Shown in pieces: positions 48,272 to 55,827 of a stretch of 64,000 nt of DNA (within the stretch, counting starts at the first letter, position 1; every line of letters starts with the position of its first letter). The notes beneath the pieces were generated by a model that made no database searches, was not told where the DNA came from, and worked only from the letters and a program-made list of their open reading frames with translations. The DNA is taken from NCBI RefSeq assembly GCF_040783535.2, contig NZ_JBFONW020000001.1, positions 310,001 to 374,000 on the forward strand. Reading direction: 5' to 3'. The position numbers were made by a program, and so were the translations under genes. The DNA is from Aestuariibius insulae. GTDB lineage: Bacteria; Pseudomonadota; Alphaproteobacteria; Rhodobacterales; Rhodobacteraceae.

Positions 48272-49245
48272 AGTTCGTCGATGATGAAAGGGCTGCGATC
48301 CTAAAGAAACTCGCTTCGGTTCACTATGAGTTCCCGAGAACCCGTCGCTTGGAGCGAGTGTTTACACATATTGTGACCGATTATCTAGCGCGGGCAGGCA
48401 TTCGGGAGCAAGGTGGAAAGAGATTTGAGGCGTTCGCACTACTGCTGATTGGGCCTTCTCGGGTCGGAAAAACGGCTGACCTCGAACAACTGAGCAGAGA
48501 GTTCAACTCGGCTCAAATCGTGCTGCCCGATGGCAGAACCGCAAAGATGATCAAGGTGACTCTAAGCGGCCTCGTGACTTGGAAAATGCTCGGTTCGAGC
48601 ACGCTGACCGAACTTGGTTTTCCAATCCAGGTTCCGCAAAACGCAAATCAAGATGTGATCTGGAACCTAGTTGCAAAACATGCCCAAGAACACGGCGTGG
48701 TGTGTATTCACTACGATGAGTGCCAACATATCTTCAAAGACAAGTCCGCCGAGGCCCAGAACATTCTCATCGATAGTTTCAAGTCTCTGCTCAAGAAGCC
48801 CAGTTGGCCGCTTATGTTGATCTTCTCCGGCGTAGAGGAGCTTCGAGAATTCATCATGAGGGAAGAGCAGCTTCGGTTTCTGGTCAAGACCGTTACTTAT
48901 GATGAGATCGACCCGAGCAGCGAAGAAGACTTGCTAGAGCTCAACAGACTCTGCTTCGCTTATGCCGACCGAGTCGAAGTGGACTTTATCGACCTGAGCA
49001 ACTCGGACTTCTTCCGCAGGTTGGCCTTTGCGTGCTCCAACCGTTGGGGTTTGGTCATCAATCTTCTCTTTGACGCCTTGGTCAAAGCTGTCTCTGCAAA
49101 GGAGGCCTCCATAACGTCTGCCCACTTTTGTCGTGCGTTCACCGAAGCACAGGAGCTAAACCCCCGAACTTCTCCGTTCTCGATCAACGAGTATGAAAAG
49201 TACTTCGACAGCGAGGCAATACTGTCCGCTTGGCTAAGCAAGTGA
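48268..49245 (+). CDS. tnsC: TnsC/TniB-like AAA+ ATPase
   Basis: 325 residues, starting with GTG in a GTGA overlap with tnsB. Walker A is GPSRVGKT (62-69) and Walker B is VVCIHYDECQHIF (D150, E151), followed by a sensor region (LMLIFSGVEEL). TnsC forms filaments on DNA and links the target selector to the transposase. It is shorter than Tn7 TnsC (about 555 residues) and nearer in size to TniB of Tn5053. A 185-bp A+T-rich gap separates it from the convergent nSTAND gene; I see nothing in that gap. Confidence 0.9.
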   Translation: MKFVDDERAAILKKLASVHYEFPRTRRLERVFTHIVTDYLARAGIREQGGKRFEAFALLLIGPSRVGKTADLEQLSREFNSAQIVLPDGRTAKMIKVTLSGLVTWKMLGSSTLTELGFPIQVPQNANQDVIWNLVAKHAQEHGVVCIHYDECQHIFKDKSAEAQNILIDSFKSLLKKPSWPLMLIFSGVEELREFIMREEQLRFLVKTVTYDEIDPSSEEDLLELNRLCFAYADRVEVDFIDLSNSDFFRRLAFACSNRWGLVINLLFDALVKAVSAKEASITSAHFCRAFTEAQELNPRTSPFSINEYEKYFDSEAILSAWLSK

Positions 49246-49430
49246 GTATCTGAAAATAATATCAACGGTTGAAAGTGAGCCCTGGCGGAGACCTTATAAA
49301 GGTTCAGCTCTATCAGCGAAGCTTTCTATTATCTGCATAATCAATGCGAAGAGATTTAACCTCATCGGATATTGAGCGCATCTTATAAAAAAGTGTTAAA
49401 TCCACGTGTGCATGGTATAATGATGCACTA

Positions 49431-52400
49431 CTAATCGGACGACGCACGGATCTGGGAGTAACCCTGCTGTATTGTGTAGATGGTATGAGGTGGACCATAG
49501 CTACTAGAAAATCCAAAAATCTGATTGCTCGGATCAATTAAAATTCTACGAGGATCTCCGAACGTATCAAAGTTATCGATAGTTTGCCCAGACGTTGCTT
49601 GAAGCACACTCATTTGTCCAGAGTTGCTCCGAAGTACATAGATTTCTTCACCGTCTGAGGAACCCGTGGTGTGGGACAGCTTATCCACGCGTCCTTGACC
49701 AGTCAGAAATTCACGTCTCCAAGTCGTCGAACAGGTAGCGACTTCGCGGCGTTCCACCGTCCAATAGTCTGTGCCAATGATATAGGTCCCCGGGGGAGAT
49801 AAGACAAATCTCTTCTGCCGGAGAAACGAATCAATCGCGCCTGAATAAAATCCTTCTAATCCAGAAATTCTCTCTCTGGCCGGACTACTTATCGGCACTT
49901 TCCCGGGCCTAAGATGTGAGATCCGCGGTTGAGAACTTGCATTGAAATTACATGACGATGCCCCGGAACGGGCCTCAATCCGACTAGTATTTTTCGAGTG
50001 GTAGAATAAATAGATATCCTGCTCAGGTAGCGCATCTAGCATAAAGCCGTCAAAAAACTCCAGCGCTACAAAGTTGGAGCGCCTCTGAATATAGGAGGTT
50101 CCTGGGGTCGAGCATTCAAAATCGTCATTCGAGTAATGATAGACAAATAAGTCCTGCCGAATCTTGGACAAGGATACTCCGCAGTCTGATGGGAGACTTA
50201 CAATATGTTCTAGAGAACTCGAATCGTATCCAAATCTATAAATGCCGGGTACGCCTTCTGCATTTCTAGCGAGAAGCCAAAAATACCCATCTAGAAAATC
50301 ACCATCCTCTGGCGTAATCGCAGTTGAATACTCAACGATTGAATTGGTAAGCAATGGATCGACCGCTTCCAAATCAAACAGCACAAACGCGCCGTTGTCT
50401 TCTCGCACGAAGTACCGATCATTGATCAAAACATCAAAAATTCGGCTGGTTGCAAGTATACCTTCAGCTTCTGACCAGAGCTCAATGGTTTCTTCTCGCC
50501 CAGAATTCTCAAATCTCGTAACGTTCGAGATGCCTCTATCGAAAATATGAACGTTCCCCTCCAAAAGAAAAACAAATCGGCGCGTTTTCGGAACGTACTT
50601 GAGAAATGCAATATCAGCTCCCGTCTCGTCGAGAAGCAAACTGTCGATTTCTTGAAGTTCTTTGGTATAGACCCTTAGAGATGGGCTAGTACTTGCTTCG
50701 TCTACCGTCAATAATAAGCCTTCACTAAAGGATGCGCTCTCTACACCTGTTATACGCCTTTGTCTGAAGCCAAGCCTTGGGAGCAATGAATATAGCTGGG
50801 TGTTAGCTTCGCTGAATATCCTGTGAAACTTTCCCGGCGCGACTTGAGTATACTGAGCGAGGTTTGAGAGTTCGACTCGGTCGCCCTCCTCAAAAGGTGG
50901 GTTTAAGAAATTTGCCTCATTCGGCAATTCATCATTTCTAACTCGAACCCCAAAGCTATTGTCTTCGCTGAACCCAAGGACAGCATTGAAATCTGTTGGG
51001 GCAGTTAATCGCAACGTCGGCTGCCCCAAATCAACATCCCATAGTTCTGTATATCCAAGCTCATCAACCAACAGCGCCAACTTACAATCTGAGCTGAGAA
51101 ATGTGGAATATGGAACGCCTCTAAATGAGAACGCGCGCTGAATCTTGTTTTTTTGTGTATCAAATATAATGGTATTACCATTTTCAAAGCTAAGTAAGGC
51201 AGTGTAGCAGCTTGGTATATGGTGAAAGTCCCTGCGTTGTGCGACGGCCGACATAGTTCTAGATCTACCGCCTTCTTCGTCCTCGACGGCACGACCAATG
51301 GCGGATATCAACTCTCTGGATTGATCTGCGGAATAGCTATTGATGCTTAGAAAGGCATCTTGAACGAGGTGGTAAGGTAGTAACCGTAACTCTTCGAGAT
51401 CCAGTTGATGAACGGAGGCATCGTTGGGATCAAGAAGCGAAAATTGCTTACCATTCGAAAGGATAATCTTGCCAACTGCCGGAGCATATTCAAAATAAGA
51501 TAGGTTCTCAGGTATATTCTCGGTATCTAACGCACTGAGGCTTACTTTGCTGATTGACGGTGGTTCGCTGTTGAGGATAGCGAGCTGATTGAGATCCTGT
51601 GTTAGAACGAAGGTTCTTCTTGAGAGCTCGTCGGTTGTTGCCCCAAACGCTCCCTCAAAATCTTCGTCCAGTGTAAAGAAAAAATCGGTTCCAACTATAT
51701 GTGCCTCGAGGCGGGTAAACCTTCGTGTATCAAAAGTTTTGACAACGCCATTTGATACTTCAAGCTCCGCTAAGGTCAGCAAGTTGACTGATATAAGATG
51801 CTGAGTTGAAGGTGAAAAATAGAATCTACCGTCATTGATTTCACGAGGAACGTTTGCCTCATCTATGGAGTTCTCTGAGCGGTGCCTTGTCAGATTTATT
51901 GTAGCAATCAGATCGAAGTCATCTGGAAGCGCTTCAAGGGCTTCAACCGCAGCATCGACTTTCGCTCCGGCAAGAGAGAAATCTTGTGTAGATATCGCGA
52001 GCTCTGCTTGCTCCAAAAGGGTAGAAATGTAGTTTCTTTGAGCCTCAAGCTCAGCCGCTTCAGAATCTATTCTCGCTGCCATCTCGGCCTCTGCAGATGC
52101 GGCTGCTAATTCCGTTGCCACTTTCTCTGCATCTAGAGCTGTCTCTGCGGCAACGCGCTGTCTCTCTGCGTCGCGGCCTGCAAGGATACTTTGATTCCAA
52201 AAGTATCCAGCGCCAATGGTTGCCAGGATGAGCACAGCAGCGAGGGCCATCAGTCCACGGTTCTTGGCTTTTAGCCTAGCAAGCTGCTCCAAGTCGGCAT
52301 GTCGTTGAGCGTCGTCATCTTGTTTCTTCTTCTCCGTGGACATTGAGACGAAAACGTCGAGGTCTTTGCTGAGATCGCTTGGCAGCGCTTTGGCGAGCAA

Positions 52401-53834
52401 GTCTTCAGCATCCAAGAGAGGCTTTCCTGCGGATATCAAAAACTCGGGGTTTTTGTCGTTCTCGACCCATGCTTTTGCATCAGCTTCGAGCTTGTTTCTG
52501 AGGCGGAAGAAGTCTTTGCGGTCTGCAATCCAGCCTGAGAGGGTTTTCCAGTCGTCTAGGAGGGCTTCATGCGCGACTTCAGCGACGATCTCAGCCTCAG
52601 TGACGTCGTCCGTTGCCGAACTCAGAACGATCAGACGCGCGTCCGTCTCTGCGAGCTGCCGCAGCAGCTTTCTGGCAGGTTCGTCGAAGTCGGCAAAGGG
52701 TAGACGCCGTGACGTGATGCCATTTTCGGATACGTTGGCAAGGCGCGGCAGAACGCGTTTCGCCAGGCCTTGTTCCTCTTTCGACAACTTTCGGAACACA
52801 TCATCGGCGTGGGCTTCGATTGCGCCCTTGAGACCGTCCATATTGTCATACGTTGCAGTCGTCAGGCTATTCGCTTCTTTGTCGCGCATCTCCCAGAGCT
52901 GGCGCAGGACAAACTGGAGATAGGGAAGCGCGCCGTTGTCTTTCCCCAGATCCGCTATTAATCTGGATGTCAGTTCCGGTGGCACTCTTAATCCAGCGAC
53001 CTCAGCGGGCTTCTCTATCGCCGCCCTGCGGCCGGTTTCACTTAGAGGGCGGAGGATGAGGACAGCGGGTTCCAATACATCGTAAAACTCCGTGCTCTTG
53101 CTCACGAGATCATTCATAAAATCGATGCGCATTGTCAGAAGTACCTTGGCAAGACCACGCTCAGCCACGTCCATCAGCTCCCGAACGAGAATGTCCCGAT
53201 CGTCGTCGTTCTCACGCGTGTAGAGTTCTTCCCACTGATCAACGAAGATCAGGACGCGATGCTGCTTGCCATCAGCCGCAGATGCCCGGCGGCTGATGAT
53301 GTCTTCGATGTATCTCCGCAGACGCCCGGGCGTTTCGCGCAGATCAGCAACAGTGGCATCAATCTCATCAAACTGGCCTTTGCGGGTCTCCGCTTCCGCC
53401 AGCACACCGGACATGGATCGGGCGAGACCATAGAGCGGCTCCTGGCCGGGCTTGAAGGCGAAGATGTCCCAAGCTTCCATCTCGCGTTCTGCAAGAACAG
53501 GGATCAAACCTGCATGGACAAGAGAAGACTTGCCCGCACCGGATGCCGCGATCACTCCGCAGATGTCATGATCTCTCAGCTTGGCTTCCAGCTCAGCGGC
53601 ATCGTCCGCCCGACCGGCAAAGTACTTGGCCTCAGAAGTTCGGAAGGTCTCCAGACCGGGGTATGGGCAACGGGATGGGTCGATGGTCTCCCGGACCGTG
53701 ACCTTGTCACCTGCATAGGTGACGTACTGATAGACCGTGACATTAGCATACTCGGCTGCGTTGATTGCCAGAGAGCCTCTGCCCGTCGCAACAGCCTTCT
53801 GCTCGTTCGAGCTCGTATCGTCACGGTTGGCCAA
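49431..53834 (-). CDS. Membrane-linked nSTAND-type NTPase with C-terminal propeller-like region
   Basis: 1467 residues. A short N-terminus (ATGRGSLAINAAEYANVTVYQYV) resembles small adaptor segments of bacterial conflict proteins. The nSTAND1 ATPase follows: CPYPGLETFRTSEAKYFAGR, Walker A AASGAGKSS (96-104), Walker B LIFVDQWEELY (D199, E202). A helical part leads to one membrane span at about 525-545 and a coiled coil (AETALDAEKVATELAAAS). The last 800 residues are beta-rich and may form a propeller, though no clear WD motif is seen. STAND proteins sense phage components and trigger cell death; that role is inferred. It is preceded by a small gene with a 5-base gap. Confidence 0.75.
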   Translation of the reverse strand: MANRDDTSSNEQKAVATGRGSLAINAAEYANVTVYQYVTYAGDKVTVRETIDPSRCPYPGLETFRTSEAKYFAGRADDAAELEAKLRDHDICGVIAASGAGKSSLVHAGLIPVLAEREMEAWDIFAFKPGQEPLYGLARSMSGVLAEAETRKGQFDEIDATVADLRETPGRLRRYIEDIISRRASAADGKQHRVLIFVDQWEELYTRENDDDRDILVRELMDVAERGLAKVLLTMRIDFMNDLVSKSTEFYDVLEPAVLILRPLSETGRRAAIEKPAEVAGLRVPPELTSRLIADLGKDNGALPYLQFVLRQLWEMRDKEANSLTTATYDNMDGLKGAIEAHADDVFRKLSKEEQGLAKRVLPRLANVSENGITSRRLPFADFDEPARKLLRQLAETDARLIVLSSATDDVTEAEIVAEVAHEALLDDWKTLSGWIADRKDFFRLRNKLEADAKAWVENDKNPEFLISAGKPLLDAEDLLAKALPSDLSKDLDVFVSMSTEKKKQDDDAQRHADLEQLARLKAKNRGLMALAAVLILATIGAGYFWNQSILAGRDAERQRVAAETALDAEKVATELAAASAEAEMAARIDSEAAELEAQRNYISTLLEQAELAISTQDFSLAGAKVDAAVEALEALPDDFDLIATINLTRHRSENSIDEANVPREINDGRFYFSPSTQHLISVNLLTLAELEVSNGVVKTFDTRRFTRLEAHIVGTDFFFTLDEDFEGAFGATTDELSRRTFVLTQDLNQLAILNSEPPSISKVSLSALDTENIPENLSYFEYAPAVGKIILSNGKQFSLLDPNDASVHQLDLEELRLLPYHLVQDAFLSINSYSADQSRELISAIGRAVEDEEGGRSRTMSAVAQRRDFHHIPSCYTALLSFENGNTIIFDTQKNKIQRAFSFRGVPYSTFLSSDCKLALLVDELGYTELWDVDLGQPTLRLTAPTDFNAVLGFSEDNSFGVRVRNDELPNEANFLNPPFEEGDRVELSNLAQYTQVAPGKFHRIFSEANTQLYSLLPRLGFRQRRITGVESASFSEGLLLTVDEASTSPSLRVYTKELQEIDSLLLDETGADIAFLKYVPKTRRFVFLLEGNVHIFDRGISNVTRFENSGREETIELWSEAEGILATSRIFDVLINDRYFVREDNGAFVLFDLEAVDPLLTNSIVEYSTAITPEDGDFLDGYFWLLARNAEGVPGIYRFGYDSSSLEHIVSLPSDCGVSLSKIRQDLFVYHYSNDDFECSTPGTSYIQRRSNFVALEFFDGFMLDALPEQDIYLFYHSKNTSRIEARSGASSCNFNASSQPRISHLRPGKVPISSPARERISGLEGFYSGAIDSFLRQKRFVLSPPGTYIIGTDYWTVERREVATCSTTWRREFLTGQGRVDKLSHTTGSSDGEEIYVLRSNSGQMSVLQATSGQTIDNFDTFGDPRRILIDPSNQIFGFSSSYGPPHTIYTIQQGYSQIRASSD

Positions 53835-53839
53835 AGAAC

Positions 53840-54232
53840 TCAGTCTTTCGCCGTGTTGCTAATGCTGATGCTGACGTGAGCATTCTCTTCGGCATTCACA
53901 GCCGGCGCGCCCTCGGCCGCAATGGCGGTCATAACTTTCCCAACGCGAGGCATTTCCTCTGCTCCAGCAGAAGCATCTTCCTCTGGTCCGACAAGATCCT
54001 CGGCCGACAATTCTTCCCCAAGCAGCTCTCCGAGCCGCTGAGCAATCGCAGCTAGTTTCTGGGTTGTGACATTCTCACCCTTCTCAGCATTCAACAACTG
54101 CTTTGCTGCAAAGCCGTAAGGTTGATGGCCATCTCCTTGGTCGCCAGAGACCCCCGTCTTGTTGAGCTGCGGATGCTTAACTAGCGCTCTCCTCACCAAC
54201 TCCTGAACAAGCTCACCATTCGTTACCGGCAC
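53840..54232 (-). CDS. Small HTH-like protein paired with the nSTAND ATPase
   Basis: 130 residues. The first half looks like a degenerate XRE-type helix-turn-helix (QPYGFAAKQLLNAEKGENVTTQKLAAIAQRLGELL then EELSAEDLVG). The second half is acidic and low in complexity and ends in SISISNTAKD. It lies 5 bases upstream of the nSTAND gene, so they are one operon. It may regulate the pair or act as the ATPase's adaptor. I do not recognise a named family. Confidence 0.6.
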   Translation of the reverse strand: MPVTNGELVQELVRRALVKHPQLNKTGVSGDQGDGHQPYGFAAKQLLNAEKGENVTTQKLAAIAQRLGELLGEELSAEDLVGPEEDASAGAEEMPRVGKVMTAIAAEGAPAVNAEENAHVSISISNTAKD

Positions 54233-54339
54233 CTCAAATCCCCCAAATCAAATGACTTCAGACAAGCCTAATCAGGCTGTCGATTCGACGCAATTCTAAC
54301 GCGAACACGCTTTTCCAGCAGCACTGCAGACACCGTTCG

Positions 54340-54438
54340 GCGCCGATCGCGCCGATCCTTGCCGTTCAAATTTTATCACATGATTATAGAGCTCTAGACG
54401 TGCTCATCGGCACCGATCGGCGGCCTAAAGCGCCGATC
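54340..54438. promoter_or_regulatory. Four copies of GC(G/A)CCGATC before the transglycosylase gene
   Basis: The 9-mer GCGCCGATC occurs at 54340 and 54349, directly in tandem, and at 54430. A variant, GCACCGATC, is at 54410. An A+T-rich stretch (TTCAAATTTTATCACATGA) lies between the two groups. Spacing and repetition suggest operators around the promoter of the gene at 54485, or of the divergent operon at 54232. No regulator can be named. Confidence 0.5.
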
Positions 54439-54484
54439 TCAACACTCCCAACCTCGGCATCGGAACCAACAAATGGAGCTTCCG

Positions 54485-55183
54485 ATGACACACGTTTTCA
54501 ACGGCCGTACCGCAGTCAACATGGTTGCCGTTGCAGCCATATCCTTTACCACTTCCGGCTGCGTTTCTGGCGATATCGCTACTCGCATCGAACAGCCTGC
54601 GCATGTAGTCACCACTAGCGTTGCGACCGAAGATCCCTACGTCAGCCTTTATGCAAAGAAAGGTGCGAAGTACAAAACGGTTGTTGAATGGTCATACTAC
54701 AACGCTCCAATCGTGGAGAATGGCCAACTTCGCGGGAACTCACGCATCTGGGGTGATGCAACCCAAGCCACTCAGCGCGCCAGCATCAATGCCATTCGTG
54801 CGGCGGCCAAGCGGGCATATATGACAGCAGACCAGGAAGCCATGGTGCTTGCAATCGCCTACGTCGAATCCGGTTTTAACCCCGACGCAGCAGCAGGTAC
54901 TACCAGCGCACAGGGCTTGGGGCAGTTCATCCGCAAGACTGGTGAGGCATATGGTTTGACTAATGCCAACCGTTGGGACGTGCAAGAGCAGGCGCGCGCA
55001 CTGGTGGAGCACACACTAGACAACTACGCCGCCGCAAAGCGTGCTGGTCTTGGTGACGAGTATGTCTACGCACGCCACCACGATGGCAGCTTCACCAACA
55101 ATTACGGTGGCGTTGATCTAGCAAGATCCCGTGTGCTTCCAATGCTTCCGAAGATAGAAAAAGCGCTCGCCGCGGCACAGTAA
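54485..55183 (+). CDS. Lytic transglycosylase lipoprotein (SLT family)
   Basis: 232 residues. An N-terminal signal ends in a lipobox (TTSGC, Cys26), so the protein is a lipoprotein. The SLT domain has LAIAYVESGFNPDAAAGTT with catalytic Glu128, then SAQGLGQFIRKTGEAYGL and YVYARHHDGSF. It cleaves peptidoglycan glycan strands with anhydro-product formation. A GGAG before the ATG at 54485 decides the start over 54473. It is the last gene before the right transposon end, which is unusual cargo; a role in DNA transfer, in cell-wall attack or as a self-killing effector is open. Confidence 0.85.
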   Translation: MTHVFNGRTAVNMVAVAAISFTTSGCVSGDIATRIEQPAHVVTTSVATEDPYVSLYAKKGAKYKTVVEWSYYNAPIVENGQLRGNSRIWGDATQATQRASINAIRAAAKRAYMTADQEAMVLAIAYVESGFNPDAAAGTTSAQGLGQFIRKTGEAYGLTNANRWDVQEQARALVEHTLDNYAAAKRAGLGDEYVYARHHDGSFTNNYGGVDLARSRVLPMLPKIEKALAAAQ

Positions 55184-55191
55184 GGTAAAGC

Positions 55192-55217
55192 GCGGGCCGG
55201 TCATTGCGCCGGCCCGC
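55192..55217 (+). terminator. GC-rich hairpin after the transglycosylase gene
   Basis: GCGGGCCGG pairs with CCGGCCCGC around an 8-base loop, 9 bases past the stop. No T-run follows, so it may be a weak or assisted terminator. From 55218 to 55453 I see no gene and no certain further transposon repeat; TCCATCTTTGAGATAGG at about 55428 is a very weak candidate site. Confidence 0.55.
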
Positions 55218-55453
55218 ACTCCGGAAATTCTATGTTACCCCATTGTAAATGAATGAATTTTTCTCGTGTCAGAATGCTCTAAATCTTTCTCGCCGTATCG
55301 CGATCAATTTCTAAATTGAGCTCTACAGGTCGAAAAACTGCAAGGTTATCGGTTACGCTTGTAAGCTTATCAGAAAACCAAGAAATTCGGTTCATTTTTC
55401 TTAATTTTTTCCGCCAGTTACAAGTGATCCATCTTTGAGATAGGACCGAAGTT

Positions 55454-55475
55454 GCACTCTTATGAGGAACTGACA
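55454..55475. repeat. Right transposon end (inverted TnsB-type site)
   Basis: The 22 bp ending in CTGACA are the inverted counterpart of the left end (GCACTCTTATGAG then two changed bases before TGACA). Identity with the left end is 20 of 22. Only this one clear copy is visible at this end, against two at the left. Confidence 0.85.
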
Positions 55476-55480
55476 TTTGT
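55476..55480. repeat. Right copy of 5-bp target-site duplication
   Basis: TTTGT directly after the TGACA end, identical to 32781-32785. The uninterrupted chromosome would have read CTCAATTTGTGACGACCCG. Confidence 0.85.
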
Positions 55481-55483
55481 GAC

Positions 55484-55518
55484 GACCCGTGATGTTTGAC
55501 CATTCGGGTCATGTTTTT
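55484..55518 (+). terminator. Probable tRNA-Lys terminator, displaced by the transposon
   Basis: GACCCG and CGGGTC form a 6-bp stem with a 15-base loop, followed by ATGTTTTT. It lies 4 bases after the right duplication, which places it about 19 bp after tRNA-Lys once the element is removed, the usual place for its terminator. The stem is short, so confidence is moderate. Confidence 0.45.
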
Positions 55519-55827
55519 CGTCATTCTGGTTACTCGCCAAGTTGAGAGCGAATTTACATGGTCATGAGGTCGGCGAATTCGTTTCAACCATCTGACAGTA
55601 AAGGAGCAGTTGTTTTTTCTACCAAGAGGAAGTGTCAGTTTAGGGATATCTAAATGCTGTCCTTAGGAATACAGACTTTCAATACATTGCCACTTGGCTC
55701 GTTGCTGATGGGACAAAGCAGCACTTTGTTGCACGGATCATGACGTTTTGATCCCTGGAATGAGCCTACTTATGGAGCTTTCGCAATCGAGATCAACGAA
55801 TTCGAGCGATGCCAGGTATCTATCCTC
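55519..55827. other. Non-coding region right of the transposon
   Basis: About 309 bp between the transposon flank and the histidine-kinase stop. It is more A+T-rich than the genes after it and has no frame that looks coding. It may hold remnants of older insertions at this hot spot, but I see no repeat that proves this. Confidence 0.5.

Larger units (their letters stand above)
32786..55475. mobile_element. Complete Tn7-like transposon (22,690 bp) at tRNA-Lys
   Basis: Both ends are visible. TGTCATTTACTCATAAGAG at 32786 and its inverted counterpart ending in TGACA at 55475 match at 20 of 22 positions, with a 5-bp duplication TTTGT outside. Inside are tniQ-tnsA-tnsB-tnsC with 4-base overlaps, a Ner-like regulator, and cargo on both sides: metallophosphoesterase, Gabija-like pair, CoiA-like protein, patatin and HEPN proteins to the left; nSTAND ATPase, HTH-like protein and lytic transglycosylase to the right. 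No tyrosine integrase, Cas gene or CRISPR array is present, so targeting should rest on TniQ. Base composition is more A+T-rich than the flanks. The intact ends and duplication suggest a recent insertion. Confidence 0.9.

Noticed and set aside
54340..54438. GCGCCGATC repeats as a CRISPR array or origin iterons
   Set aside because: Only four copies, 9 bp each, with irregular spacing and no replication gene nearby. Operator sites are likelier.
55218..55453. Further TnsB-type sites inside the right end
   Set aside because: Only TTACGCTTGTAAG and TCCATCTTTGAGATAGG came near the consensus, and both have too many changes to count.
32695..55475. A classical integrative island with a tyrosine integrase at tRNA-Lys
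   Set aside because: No integrase gene and no long tRNA-end direct repeat is present. The 5-bp duplication and tnsABC-type genes point to a Tn7-like transposon instead.
32786..55475. CRISPR-associated transposon
   Set aside because: No Cas gene and no regularly spaced repeat array was found anywhere in the element. Its TniQ protein is long, like TnsD-type selectors, rather than short like those of CRISPR-guided elements.
55279..55587. A 102-residue frame on the minus strand
   Set aside because: It runs across the transposon right end and the target duplication, so it cannot be an old gene, and its composition is not gene-like.
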